The notes: generated by a model not told the origin, from the letters alone. DNA of 64,000 nt from Polyodon spathula (GCF_017654505.1 NC_054537.1:65730645-65794644), one strand, 5' to 3'; shown: positions 12,786 through 24,490, counted from the stretch's first letter. A program made the numbers and translations.

Positions 12786-13934
12786 GTGAGAGCCAGACTA
12801 CCTGTCCTTTGGAGTGCCCATATATTAAACTAAAGGGTGTGTAATGCATGCAGCATTTCACTTGCTATGATGACTGACAAATGAATAATTTACCTTGCCT
12901 TATTCATGCATATTATTATATTAGTGAATAGAGTGGTCACGTCTTTGTTTTTGCACGCCGTATAGGTTTCTCTTCCCACGCAGTATTTCAGCTAATTTAC
13001 CACATCAGCACATTCACACAGCAGCTTGATTCACTCTTTAGCGCAGTGCATTTCTTTGAAGTCAATCTTATCAAGAAAACATTTGTTTTTCTTCATCTTT
13101 TAGCCATCCACGCAATGTAGATTCTGCAACATTTATATCTTTTGAAACTCTGTAAGGGAGTAGCACTGTATTAAATTAAACTGTGTTGTTTCTTTCTTTG
13201 GTCAATAATTAGCTTTGTATATAAATCCTAAGCAAAATTACACAAAGTTCTACACTTTGGCCTTGACTTATGTTTATTAGCCTTGGTGCCCTAAACAAAT
13301 TTATTGAACTGAATGCCATTTTGAAGCACTGACTGCATGACTAGAATGGAAATTGAGCTTTTTTTTCTCTATTGATATAACAGGCAGGATATACAATAGC
13401 CTAAGTTGTTATTATTTTTAACAGAAGAAACATGATATCTACTATAAAGTGTTTCATGGTTTTTCCCTAATGGTTTTCAATAGTTAAGATATATATTTTT
13501 TCTTTTGTCATGTATTCAATTAAAAGTATGTGGGTTTTTTTTTTTTTTAATAGCATAATTTTGGGAAGTTTGAGGAAAAAAAAAAAACACCTGCTTTTTG
13601 TATAGCATTTTTGTCATTTCTGAAAGAGACACATGCACCTTGCCAAAAGCAAAAACTCAAGGGGATTATTTGTGTCTTCTGTCAAATTTGGAGCAGATCT
13701 GTGTACATCAGTTACACATCGATCTGTTCATGCAAATACCAATCCAATAGTGTTATAGTATGTTATTATAAGAAAGAATAAGTGATAAAATATATCTTTG
13801 TGTGGTTGTTTTACATTTCACAGAGAATCTAAATTGTCAAATATAACTGAAATGGTGCCCTTTTCAATTGATGTCAGTTACAGAATCATTTACATTCCTA
13901 AAAACAAGGAATCGAGGAAGGGCTGTTTGTCTAA
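12786..13934. other. No gene recognised
   Basis: AT-rich sequence with T-runs (about 13536-13548) and A-runs (about 13575-13586). Confidence 0.5.
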
Positions 13935-14310
13935 ATCTGTAAGTTTAGGATGAGGTTGTATAATGCCATGGTGAGACCACATTTAGAATACTGTGTTTAG
14001 TTTTGGTCACTTCATAAAAGGATATTGCAGCTTTGGAGAGAGTTCAAAGAAGAGCAACCAGACTAATCCCAGGGCTGAAGAATACGAGTTATGAGGAACT
14101 GAACCTATTTAGCCTATAAAATAGGACAGTTGGAGGAGACTGGATCAGTGTGTCTGCAATCGTAAAAGGATCAATGAAGTCAACACTATTCACTATTTCA
14201 AACTAAGCACAGGGCATGGAATGAAGACTGATTTGAGACAGTGGGTAGGAGGCCTTTCTTCTTGCAGAGAGTAGTGAGTGTATTCAAGGGATTGCCAAGC
14301 CAGTGTTGTT
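13935..14310 (+). mobile_element. CR1-like LINE fragment
   Basis: Plus-strand translation with several breaks gives LYNAMVRPHLEYC near 13950-14000. After stops it continues with a remnant of the basic QRRATRLIPG-like region, the HYFKLSTGHG stretch and the start of the LSSCRE segment. This is the same RT C-terminal region as at 5025-5620 and 47380-48460, but more decayed. No flanking duplication was found. Confidence 0.75.
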
Positions 14311-15264
14311 TTTGCTAATTCATTGGGATCCTTCCAGTGCTGCTTGCAAGTGATCCTGGGAACAGCTGTGAGCATTGATGTCCAATGGCTTCCTCATGTG
14401 AATGCAAATATTAAACTACAGTGAAACTCTGGTACATAAAAACAGCAAAAAAATCTAAGAACTATAGAACAATGTAACAAGTAACTAGCACTGTACATTA
14501 CTGTACAGTATGTAACATTCTGTATTTTAATCTAGTAATTCTATGTTGCTTTGGATAAATGAATTATAAAAAATAACAAAAAAACATGTAGTTAATGTAC
14601 CGAATAATACTGTACTGTAAATACTATACTGTTTTATTAATTTATTTTATTTTTAGTACAATAAAAAAATTAATAAAAAAAAAAAAAAATACAGTAGGGG
14701 AGACCTGGGTTGGTTGTCACACTTTTTATTCTCTTATTTTCCTTAATCTGGTGACAAGCTGCAGGGTTCTGTACCTCCTTATATTGAAGAATAACTCTTC
14801 ACATACAAATTGATGGGTTTTTTTTGTTTTATTTTTATTTATAACTTTATTCCAAATACTATATTTAGACGGTTGAAAATGCGCCGGTCACCTGTGACAA
14901 CCTGCCCATACTGGGGTTGGTTGTCACAACGTATGTTCTTGCTTTTCCAGTAGACAATAATGCAACTTTTTTTTTTTTTTTTTTAAATAACATAAAGTTT
15001 CTACTGTGTACAATGTACAATAGTTTGTTGCCATAATCCCTTTGGTTACATGAGACAGAATAAAGAAAAAACAAGCCCGAATTAAAATACAGGCGGATTT
15101 ATTTTTGTCATTTTCCACTGGTACAGTCAGATATGCTAATGTACTGTAGTACACAAAACTTAAAATGTGTCCAAAACACTTTTTTTAAATTATCTTAGAT
15201 CACATCACATATTAGCAAGTTAAAGGTATTTATTTTGACTTTATAAAATTAAAGAATGTCTTAT
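14311..15264. other. No gene; small hairpin with GGTTGTCACA motifs
   Basis: No coding signal. The motif GGTTGGTTGTCACA occurs near 14710-14723 and again at 14925-14938. The second copy pairs with TGTGACAACC at 14893-14902, a 10-bp inverted repeat with a short loop. These may be remains of a DNA-transposon end, but no element boundaries are visible. Confidence 0.4.
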
Positions 15265-15835
15265 CCGTCTGTAACAAAGTGCCCGCCCCTGTGTATATTA
15301 TCTGTTATGTGTTGCGTGTGGTGTGTTTAAATGTTGGTGTATAGACATTGGTACACGGGATATAAACGGGTCTGTGTAACACGAGTGTTTAAAAATGTAT
15401 ATGTGTATTTAGGCACGAGGATTGCACAGCACTTCACGTGCAAGTAAAATGTAGTAATATGTGAGCACGGGGAATTGCACTTTATTAATTCACGTGCTGG
15501 GATTCAAGTGAATAATTAATTGGTAATTGAATCCCAGCACAATAGTATATATAGATGCACGTTGGCACATACTGGTTGTTGGGTGTTCGGTGAGCGGAGA
15601 ACGGGATTGGAGACGGAGGAAATTAGTAGTAGTAGTCTGTTTTCATTTGTCTATTTATTTTGGCGTAGAGTGCCGTGTCCTGTGTTTTTCGTGTTTGTGT
15701 AAACCTTTTATTTTGTATTAAACCGGCGCCAACAGGCGTCTTCATCATTTCATTTCATCCGTCCTGTGTTTTGTATATTTCATTACCTTTCCTGGTTCTG
15801 ACGCCGCCCACTTCGGCCGTCCCTGTGACACCGTC
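15265..15835 (+). mobile_element. Solo LTR (Gypsy-like) with 5-bp target duplication
   Basis: A 561-bp sequence from TGTAACAAAG (15270) to CCTGTGACA (15830) has the TG...CA ends of an LTR. It is flanked by the direct repeat CCGTC (15265-15269 and 15831-15835), the target duplication left by integration. Inside are a long hairpin (15494-15540), a TATA-like ATATATAGATG (about 15546) and an ATTAAA polyadenylation-like hexamer near 15718. The same LTR family, with diverged sequence, occurs at 53578-54506, where a primer-binding site and gag follow. That supports the orientation and the Gypsy assignment. No internal region is present here, so this copy most likely arose by LTR-LTR recombination. 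Confidence 0.85.
15494..15540 (+). promoter_or_regulatory. LTR hairpin upstream of TATA box
   Basis: A perfect 14-bp inverted repeat (GTGCTGGGATTCAA at 15494-15507 and its complement at 15527-15540) with a 19-nt loop. It lies just upstream of the TATA-like sequence in the LTR. The second LTR copy (53610 onward) keeps a 13-bp hairpin at the same place with different bases. Confidence 0.75.
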
Positions 15836-18800
15836 CCAGATTTTTCCTTTGTGCAAATGCCCATCTAATGTATTTGCTATGGTATGGGCATTTTTCCCCC
15901 ATATGAATTATTCCCCTTTTAATTACTTAGGCACTTTCTCGTAGCTCCTCCGTTCTGCTCCTGTGTTCAGTGAAAATAAACAACAACATTTACAGTGAGG
16001 GAAAAAAAGAAAGAAGAACATGTATACATTACAGTTATCCAGCGAAGTGTTTTTTTCAACAACAGCTGGGTTAATCTAACCCGGTTTCATTACGGCAATC
16101 TGGGAGCTCTAACACTGTTGGGCTAGGGTTCAGGTAAATTGGTTTTGACCTCTAATGTGGACAGGGCCTTAGACGGCTGCCTCTGCGATTGCTGCTTTTT
16201 AAACTTGAGCTCTTTGACAGCATCATTTTGACTGCTTTCATCCCATTCAAGATTTTTCCAGTAATGTACATTTTGTCCTTAAGTGAAATTGTCTATCCTT
16301 TAGCGCTGGCCATGATAATACTGCATACAATAGAGTAATACAAAGCAAAGTCAAGTTCAAACAGCAAGAAGTAGGTCTACGAGTATGCAATATGCGCAGC
16401 ACAGACCACTGCGTGCCTAATAACAGGAAGTATGCACTATCAGAGTACGTACTAAAAGGAGAATTTAAACAGGATTTAATACAATTTTATTCGGCTCCAT
16501 TATACTGGTTCTTTATGTCAGTGTGTACATTATATCCCAGGTACGTTGTAAATGAGTTTGACTGTAATTGCAAAGAGGCAACCTTGTTAATTTGTGCACT
16601 TTATGCTTCAAACTAAAAATGAGCACCGTGCAGAATATGAACATTGACGAGGCGAAAGTTATCACAACATAATCCACTGTTCATAATGGATTTGCCAGAG
16701 ATCTTGATCTTTCACGGTAAAGCATTTTAATAAATTGGGTTTTTTTTTTACATAAAGGGAGCTGTTTGTATTTGATGAATTTGTGTCCTTAGTGAACTTT
16801 GAGGAATGAAAGGGATTAAGAACTTAAAATACAGGCTTTAAGCTATAATGTAGCAGCGATACTAATATGAAGTTAGCATGGACAGTAATTCCCAATAGGA
16901 ACATCAAAAAAGCAACAATACAATCCTTAATACTTTTTTTTTTTTTTTTTTTTTTTTTACAGAACTTTGTTATTGAAGTAATGCATTTTTTCTATTTACT
17001 GTTTCAACTCTATCTACTGTATCTGGCACAGGCATTACTGTAAAAACTAAGCCTTGTTGTATTGTTTCTGCATTAAGTTTGACCTACATTACCCTGAAAT
17101 AATGTTTTCACCTTCAAATGTCTGCAATTACAGCATACCATTTTAATCTTGTTCATTTTTTCTTGTTTACAAAATCTTCTGTAGTTACAAGCTATCTGCA
17201 GCTGACAATGAACCTTCCTTTATACCTACTATTCCAGCTTTTGGGTTTTTTCCCCAGGGACTTCTCCACAGAGAGAACCATATGTTCACTGTAATTGTTG
17301 TGCACTCTCAAGCCTATCTTCGAATGCAAAGCTACAGCTGGAAAAATTGGACTTCGCTTCTACTCCTCTTAAAACCCATTGTTATCATTTCAAGGCTAAC
17401 TTTTCTCCATGATCCGTAACCACGCAGAGGAATAAACGTTTCTGCTTTTATCTTGCCTATTGTGAACTTTCACATTCACGCTGTAGATCACAGCTTTGTA
17501 TATCATCTATTTGCATTCTCTGTTTGCTTACCTTGCCTTTCCTTTCCTTGACTTGGAAAGGCTCTAAAGGAGTGGGGACAATTCCTCTCTCCATCTCTGT
17601 CAATTACTGCATCTTAGTTTGAGTCTACGGATTTCCCCAAGTGCACTTGGTGGGAGCAACTGTGTTGGTATTCAAGGAATCCAAGGAACTACTTGGTGAC
17701 TTTAATGCACTGCCTTTTCATGATTTTTGTTGCTTGATCTATATTTTCGTCATCACTTTTTCATGTCTTGTATTTATTTCCATCTTTATGTTGAGTTTAA
17801 TATACTGCAACAGCTTAATGTATTCTCTTTTGCTCTAAAACCGTTAGTTACCACTTTGTTTCCAGCAACCATCTATGTACAGCATGCTGACAGAGAACAG
17901 AGAACACTGAGAACAGTCAACTTTTTTAAGCCATTAAAGCCCTTTCCAGTTTATATGATTATCTGTGATATATCTGCTTACTCTCCTATGTTATTACTTG
18001 TACTGTTTGCAAAAAGATGCCTAACTAGATTCACATTTATAGTGTGCAAGGCTTTCGTGTGTCTAGAAACCTGTACACTAACTGCAGTAAAATTACACTT
18101 ATAGATTGTTTCAAGCACAGTAAAGCAACCAACCCCTGATGAAGTAAAACTGACATTCGGAATATACAGAATATTATTAGAAATCTGCTTAGACTAGTAT
18201 GTCATAAATACAGGTTCAGATAAACGTATTGGCATGCAAGCATAGATGGGTAGCCAGCAGAGAGTGCAAAGAAGAAGGGGTTGCATGAGAGCAGCGAGGT
18301 TGGGAGAGCAGTAGAATTTAGAACGAGCTGGTGAGGGCTTAATTACTTGTGGTTTATTATGTATTTTTTGTTTTCTGTATTTTCATTCATGGCATAACTG
18401 ATCACTTTTCTCATTCAGAAACACATATAAATAATCATATTTTATATGAGACTTTATAATCAGACTTTGTTTGTTTGAACTGCAAATTAAATACCTCTAT
18501 TTACATGATATAGTATTTAAGCAGCGCTTTCAGCGAAGCTCTGGAAATGTTGTATCGGATGCTGTTGGACGACCCGAGTAATGTAGGTCTACTTGGGGAA
18601 GTTGTGCTTTTAAATGCTTCAACGAAAGTGTTATCTACCTTTGCATTTGCCAACCCCTCCCCCCATTGTAAGCACTAAGAAAAAAGGGGGAAGAAAGAGC
18701 ATTACACAGACAGTTCACATTTTGGTTTTACTTCATGTTTACAAACCATTCGATTTGATACGATTTAGATTATGCTTCCAGTGATATATATATATATTAT

Positions 18801-19162
18801 TTTTTTGTTCACAGCTAAAAATTTCTAATTAAACTTAATATTGCTAACACAGTCATAGGCATAAAATGTTCAATATGTGCTTACTGAGCACGCCTTCATT
18901 ACAAATACATGCAAGTAGCAGCAATTGACATAACCAGTACCAATGGCATCTCTGCACAGTGCTGCACCTAGAATTCTCACATGTAGTTTTTTAAAGGAAA
19001 GTGTTAAACAAACAAAGAAAAGCAAGTACTGTTCTTCTGAAGATAAGTATTCCCTAAGGCAATTCAAAATACTTGCCATGTCTGAAGCAAGTCATTGTTT
19101 TGATGAATTGTTGTATTTTCTTTTGTTGACGAATGCTTTTAAGGGCACTATATAAAATAAAG
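15836..19162. other. No gene recognised
   Basis: AT-rich sequence with a T-run at about 16936-16959. A 125-codon open stretch at 17727-18104 shows no domain I recognise and has a composition typical of noncoding DNA. Confidence 0.5.
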
Positions 19163-19184
19163 ATTATTATTATTATTATTATTC

Positions 19185-19232
<48 letters not shown>

Positions 19233-19357
19233 GATTAAAATATAAATGATATATAATATAATAATAATATTCGTACCAGAATGATAATTTTGAAATGTTA
19301 TGGCATAGTGAATGAATGAATGAATGAATGAATGAATGAATGAATGAATGAATGAAT
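19163..19357. repeat. (TTA)n and (TGAA)n microsatellites
   Basis: A trinucleotide tract at 19163-19229 and a tetranucleotide tract at about 19309-19357, about 80 bp apart. Confidence 0.95.
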
Positions 19358-19897
19358 AGCATCTTCTAAATGTGGTCCATTGAGTTAGAGGACAAAGTTT
19401 GCCCATAATAAAATAATGTAATGCTGCAACCAAGTAATTTCCTGCTAGTTTATAATGTTTATATTTCGGGTACATTTATCTTCTGTCTTTAACAAGGGCT
19501 AACAGTGCCTTTTAAAGTAAGATGACACTGCCTGTGAAAGAAGGACTGCGACTGTATTGTCTTTTTATATACACAAATAAGCTTACTTGACTTAAACAGT
19601 GCAAGCAAACTCCTACACTACTTGGTTTGGTTGAATGAGTAGTGCACAACAAGCTTCAATATGAAAGCTGAATAAAGAACAAGGACAAGTTTTTAATGGA
19701 AAAAAAAACGAACATTGTAGCCTACTTCACTAAAGTAAAAATGGGATTCTGTTATTTTGAAATACCACTGCTTCAGATTATTAGTGCTGCTTAATAACAA
19801 ACAGTAACCCTTTTTTTAGGGTTAGTGTTGAATTTGAACCCGTTCGTGGCAGTAGGGACTGTAAGTCAAAGCAATGTTGTGTATGGTGTGTTATATT

Positions 19898-20100
19898 GGG
19901 GGGGGGGGGGGGGGCCTTGCATCCTCTGAAAGCCATAACTTTTTTTAACTGTTTAAAGGAAAAACAATAACAAAACATAGAATAACAGTGTGTATAGACC
20001 GAGGGGAAAAAAGTAGAGGGGCAAAATATACAGTTTGCCCCCCCCCCCCCCCCCCCATAATTAAAGGGGGGGGGGGGGGGCTGGGGGCATTTGCCCCTCT
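19898..20100. repeat. G-run, then C-run/G-run hairpin
   Basis: G-run at 19898-19914. At 20015-20100, perfect 11-bp arms (AGAGGGGCAAA at 20015-20025 and its complement at 20090-20100) enclose a C-run (20038-20056) facing a G-run (20066-20080). The whole could fold into one long GC hairpin or a quadruplex / i-motif pair. Run lengths may be affected by sequencing slippage. Confidence 0.85.
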
Positions 20101-20918
20101 GACCTATGGGTTAGGCGCCATGAAATCATTTAGAAGCTGTTCTAAAACTAGACTGTAAAAAACAAAATCATGCTATTGCTGACAACTGTGCTAAAAGATG
20201 TATTAACAGCCAACAGACCTGGGACAAATATGCTGATATTTGACATTACATTTATAATTTTAAAATATATTTTTTAAAATATTTAAATATTTTGTCTCCA
20301 TACAATTATTTAGCAAGTATTTAAATACTGGGCAAACTTTTTCAAATAATGTTCTAATTTTATACAAATAACACTTTAAAAGTCAAGTAAATCTCCTTGG
20401 AACTCTGTAATCAAACAAGTATTGTTTCTTGGACCCCGTTCACACTTACTGAGCCGTCTCAAATTTCCATTCACAGTTGAGGTTTTAGGGGTCCTAAGTG
20501 CGTTCACATATATGGCTGAAAAGGAAGCCTAAATTGCGGCGAAGTGCTTGTCGGGAATGTAAACAGTGACATAAACACTGCATTCCCGGAAGTCAACATA
20601 AGAGAGTGAGCTGGGAAACGCGCACACGTAAATATGTCCGTCTTATTTTTTGCACCACTGTTGGTACTGTACTTAGATTATTATTACATTAGATATGACA
20701 AAGGTGTGTGTTTAAAGTGCCGTCGGTTATTGTGGAAAGAAATGATCATGCAGTGTAAATGCAGCAAACAAGGACGTGTACATTACATTAATCACAATAC
20801 AGATTATTATATTAGTGGTAACTGAGTATGCAATGCTGTATGCATTATTTATCAATATTGAGATGTAAAATCTTAGCTACAATCAGAATTGTATATAAAA
20901 AATAATTTTTATATATAT
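20101..20918. other. No gene recognised
   Basis: AT-rich sequence. The part near 20214-20330 resembles, in inverted orientation, the ATTTAAATATTT-rich sequence at about 26030-26165, possibly a shared old repeat. Confidence 0.4.
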
Positions 20919-22579
20919 CAGTGCCAGTCAAAAGTTTGAGTACACCTGCTTGAAACCAGGTTTTTCATGATTATCTATGCTTTTAACTGTGTAAACTTGT
21001 CTATAAACACTTAATATTTCATTATATGATACGTGTACTTATATAAGCTGATAATCATAAGTGAATTTCATTCAAAAATTTAATTTTTTAATGAAAATGT
21101 AAATCTTGTCAATTTCAATGAAATGGTCACCCAAAGCAAGGGGATTTCAGTCTGAAGCCCAAGTCAGTTAAAAGTCTGAAATATGTATAACACGGTGTTA
21201 GAACACTGGCCTAAGTATAAAAGTTTCTTTGTTAGATGTTCTCTGAGTTAACTAGCATGTTACCTAATTAACCTTTTGTCACCAATTATTGGTAACAGGT
21301 GAGGGTCCATGATTAGTATAAATACAGGTAGCATAGGCACAAGTTTGTCATTCCTGAATGTACGGGAGCAGAAAATGACAAAATACGCTCAGTGAAGCAA
21401 AGAAAAAAGACAGTCTGTAATTACTTTAAGAAATAAAGGTCAATCTTTAAGACAAATCGCAAGAACTTTGCAAGTGTCTTAACTGCTGTGGCCAAGACCA
21501 TCAAACGATTTGAAGAAACTGGCACTCATGAGGACCGAACAAGGTCAGGCAGGCCAAGGGTGATCTCAGAATCAAAGAACAAGTTAATTCGATTCACAAG
21601 TCTGCGAAACCGGCGATTAACTGCCCTGAAATACAAGCTCAGCTAATTGCTACTAGAAGTACAGATGTTTCAACATCAACTATTCAGAGAAGATTGCGTG
21701 AAGCTGGCCTAACTGGAAGAATTGCTGCAAAGAAACCATTGTTAAGAGTGCAGAATAAGAGGAAGAGACTTACCTGGGCCAAAAAACACAAACTGGACAT
21801 TTGAGGAGCGGAAGTCGGTCTTATGGACCGATGAGTCAAAATTTGAAATATTTGGGCCCAGCTGCCGAGTATTTGTAAGATGCAGAGGGTGAGCGCTTGA
21901 GTTCTGCGTGTGTGTTTCCCACTGTCAAGCATGGAGGAGGTAGTGTCATGGTCTGGGGTTGCTTTGCTGGTGACAGAGTTGGTGATCTTTACCAAGTCCA
22001 TGGCAAGCTCAACCAGCATGGCTATCATAGCATACTTCAGAGGCATGCCATTCCATCAGGATTACGGCTAGTTGGGCAGCCCTTCATTCTTCAGCAAGAT
22101 AATGACCCGAAACACACCTCAAAGTTGTGCAAGAACTATCTGGCGAAGAAGGAAAGTGAAGGACAACTCGGTCTAATGACCTGGCCTGCCCAGTCTCCAG
22201 ACCTCAATCCCATAGAACTTGTATGGGACGAACTGGACAGAAGAGTCAAAGCAAAGCTACCCACAAGTGCCCTACATCTCTGAGAATTGCTGCAGAAGAG
22301 CTGGGAAGACATGTTGGGAGATTTCCTGCTGAAACTTAATCGAATGCCTTGTGTTTGTGAGGCTGTTATTAAGGCAAATGGTAGCTTATTTTGAGGAATC
22401 CAAGATTTAGAGACAATTTTCTTGAACATTGCTTTGATACTGCTTATGTTTTGTTTTGTATATTGTAATTTTTTTTTTAATTTTCAAGTATTTACAGAAA
22501 CGTATATGACGTAAAACATTGTCAATTATGAAAAAAACCTAGTTTCCAGCAAGTGTACTCAAACTTTTGACTGGTACTG
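20919..22579 (+). mobile_element. Tc1-like transposon, family B, full length but dead
   Basis: Both ends are present. CAGTGCCAGTCAAAAGTTTG begins at 20919, and its near-perfect complement ends at 22579, giving a 1,661-bp element of normal Tc1 size. The transposase lies on the plus strand from about 21375 to 22300. It starts with an N-terminal helix-turn-helix stretch (QSLRQIARTLQVS), then has frameshifts and stops. A longer open part at 21897-22283 holds VKHGGGSVMVWGCFAG, the second catalytic Asp in ILQQDNDPKHTS, and the Glu in DLNPIELVWDELDRR. The first Asp is in a different frame (21827-21840). The right flank is a (TA)n tract, a natural target for TA-specific insertion. A truncated relative lies at 51368-52366. 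Confidence 0.93.
21375..22340 (+). pseudogene. Tc1 family B transposase, inactivated
   Basis: Remains of the cut-and-paste DDE transposase of the surrounding element. The DNA-binding half (about 21375-21780) is broken by stops and frame changes. The catalytic half is open from 21897 to 22283, where a TGA replaces the expected codon before the LLQKSWED-like tail, which continues out of register to about 22340. The protein would have bound the terminal repeats and moved the element to TA dinucleotides. No functional protein can come from this copy. Confidence 0.9.
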
Positions 22580-22583
22580 TGTG

Positions 22584-22587
22584 TATA

Positions 22588-22651
<64 letters not shown>
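22584..22651. repeat. (TA)n microsatellite
   Basis: AT/TA tract directly abutting the right end of the family B Tc1 element. Confidence 0.95.
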
Positions 22652-22653
<2 letters not shown>

Positions 22654-23167
22654 GTATTTGAAATACTTTATCCTGATTGGTCTGTCTATCAAAACAGGTC
22701 ACATGGGGGTGTTGATATTACAGCATATCACCATGGGTCGGCACTTTTTTCAAAAACGGCAAATCACTGGCAGATATCCATACACCTAGAATTTAAAAAC
22801 AAAAACGGCAGACATATTGGAATTCATCGCAATAAACATGACTGACAAGATTTATGTAAATGTTGAACTTTTGGGAAACCGAAGTGTACGTGAGGTATTG
22901 AATGAATCTGAATTGGACATCAGTGATTAAAGTATTGAAAAAAGCTATAGTTTTCAAATATATTCAAAACTCGCCATTCTGATCGCTCTGTTCCTTCCCC
23001 CTGAACTACGGAGTTTCCCTATCCCATTTTGAAAATAAATAGTTTAAAAAATATCTCTTAAACTTTCAGCTTTTCACAGATTTGGGTCCCTCTTAAGAGA
23101 CTTTGGGGTTAAAAGTTGTTTTGTTGCCGTTGCCCTTGCTGTCCATTCTTCGGTCTGCCTGCCTGCT
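22652..23167. other. No gene identified; possible decayed transposon
   Basis: A 31-codon frame at about 22840-22930 (starting MTDKIYVNVELLGNRSVREV) and several pyrimidine-rich blocks. It may belong to the same old element as the minus-strand fragments downstream, but nothing fixes the boundaries. Confidence 0.3.
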
Positions 23168-23349
23168 GTCACTGGACCCACCCCCTGTGCAGCTGTGTGA
23201 TCTGATGCTGAACATTTATAAATTCATCTCGACAATTCCTGCCATACCTTTTAAATGTGTCCAGGTATGATGGTATCATGTCTTCTGCTGTGTCCTGCAT
23301 TGTTTTAAATTGTTTCTTAACACTGGCCCAGTAGTTCTCTACGGTTCCA
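23168..23349 (-). pseudogene. Possible ISXO2/Merlin-like transposase fragment
   Basis: The minus strand is open for about 60 codons containing GTVENYWASVKKQFKTMQ and then DMIPSYLDTFKRYGRNCRDE. The spacing of ENYW..VK to SYLDxFxxR resembles the C-terminal part of ISXO2-like DDE transposases used by Merlin elements, where this region carries the last catalytic residue. The Arg-rich end and the following HQITQLH are also compatible. Upstream sequence on the same strand is broken by frameshifts. This is recognition from memory; another DDE family is possible. Confidence 0.3.
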
Positions 23350-23834
23350 AGCTGTAAATTGCAGAGTCAGTTTGATAAGTGACCGGGTATTCTATGCAAA
23401 GAATGTCTTTCTCGCCACTGTGAAGCTGTTGCACAAATCTGGTATGGATACCTCCTATTACTACCCAGGACAACAAAGAATGATTAAAAAAAAAACTGCA
23501 CTCTCACCTAATACTAATGCAGGTCTTGTGAGGAAGGGTCGGTGTGATTTAAAGGCAGTCTTATTTGTGCTGCGTGTTTTAACGGGAGACTCAATTGTGC
23601 TGTGTCCTGATGAAAATGGGCAGTAATATTTAACTTTAAAATGTAATGAATAAACCAAGAATTACAAGACGTGTAACAAATCAAAACTGCACTTTCAATG
23701 GCAATGTTCAATTCAACATCTGAAATAATTTTTTAATTAATGCATTTTTGGTTTTATTTTTTTTTATGTTTTAAGGGAATAAGGTCAGAGATGGAAGGAT
23801 ATTTAATAAAAATTACTTTTTTGTTAATTAAAAC

Positions 23835-23875
<41 letters not shown>

Positions 23876-23899
23876 GTGTTGGTTGATCCCATTTATAGC

Positions 23900-24047
23900 C
23901 GCAATAAGGCACTTCCAGGTGTGATATATACTCTAATATCCACACGCCCCAGGCGGTTAAAGCCACTCGACTTCACCTTGTGACTTATAATACACCCGGG
24001 GCGTGTGGATATTAGAGTATATCCCACACCCTGTTGTGCCTTTTTGC
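23900..24047. repeat. Foldback (palindromic) repeat
   Basis: The left arm near 23920-23951 (core ACTCTAATATCCACACGCCC) is matched by an inverted copy at about 23998-24028. Weaker pairing extends to about 23900 and 24047. The loop is about 46 bp. A 36-nt T-run (23837-23872) lies just upstream. Probably a small foldback or transposon-derived element. Confidence 0.75.
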
Positions 24048-24074
24048 TTATGTATCTTGTAAGTTTTAGCGTTT

Positions 24075-24490
24075 TAATGAAAGCTGTACAATGAAGAAAT
24101 ACTTACCATTCATGACTGACCCATCATCATCGTCAAAAGTGTATTCAGTGCATTCCCCATTGCTATTTTCCGGGCTGGAGATTGCGTTAGGTCCCATAGA
24201 ATCCAAGATCTGTGGTGGTTTTATCTCTGGCCTGCTGCAGTATTTCCGAGAGTTCTTGGTGGTGGGGGTGGGGGTGGGGGGGTGGGGAGGGGGGGGGTGG
24301 GGGGGGGGGGACTTGCAGGTTTTTCTCTGAACTCCACTTCATTTGTTGTGGTCCACAGTTTTTTTTAAAGTCTGCTTTTAGCATTTTCATTTTTCTTTTA
24401 ACTTGGCGAGGAGAGTGATTTGATACACATCGAAAGAAGCCGCCCACTTATGTCCTTATAGACAGCAGCATTCCCTATACTTCCATCCAT
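24075..24490 (-). pseudogene. Myb/SANT-like DNA-binding protein fragment
   Basis: The minus strand reads GNAAVYKDISGRLL near 24430-24470 and, after a one-base frame change, SPRQVKRKMKMLKADFKK at about 24360-24420. This is the helix-turn-helix spacing of the Myb/SANT-like (MADF-like) domain found in the accessory protein of Harbinger and some other DNA transposons. A proline run encoded by the G-rich tract (24258-24310) interrupts it. A further stretch, PPQILDSMGPNAISSPENS, at about 24150-24215 resembles the segment that usually follows the domain. The accessory protein normally binds DNA and helps bring the transposase to the element. Which transposon it came from is unknown; a Harbinger transposase remnant lies 21 kb away and is probably unrelated. 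Confidence 0.55.
24258..24310 (+). repeat. G-rich low-complexity tract
   Basis: About 53 bp of GGTGGGGG-type sequence with many runs of four or more G, a strong quadruplex candidate. It is embedded in the Myb/SANT-like remnant, where the opposite strand encodes a proline run. Confidence 0.9.

Noticed and set aside
17641..18104. Hydrophobic frames that look like membrane proteins
   Set aside because: T-rich noncoding DNA gives Leu/Phe/Ile-rich translations; no start context, splice pattern or family similarity.
18120..18160. CCTGATGAAG stretch as a second hammerhead or Penelope end
   Set aside because: The core is followed by no stem and no GAAA at the right spacing.
22567..22845. Open frame with a long Ile-Tyr repeat
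   Set aside because: It is only the translation of a (TA)n tract; similar frames at 35316-35601, 46240-46605, 47096-47332 and 55318-55731 are rejected for the same reason.
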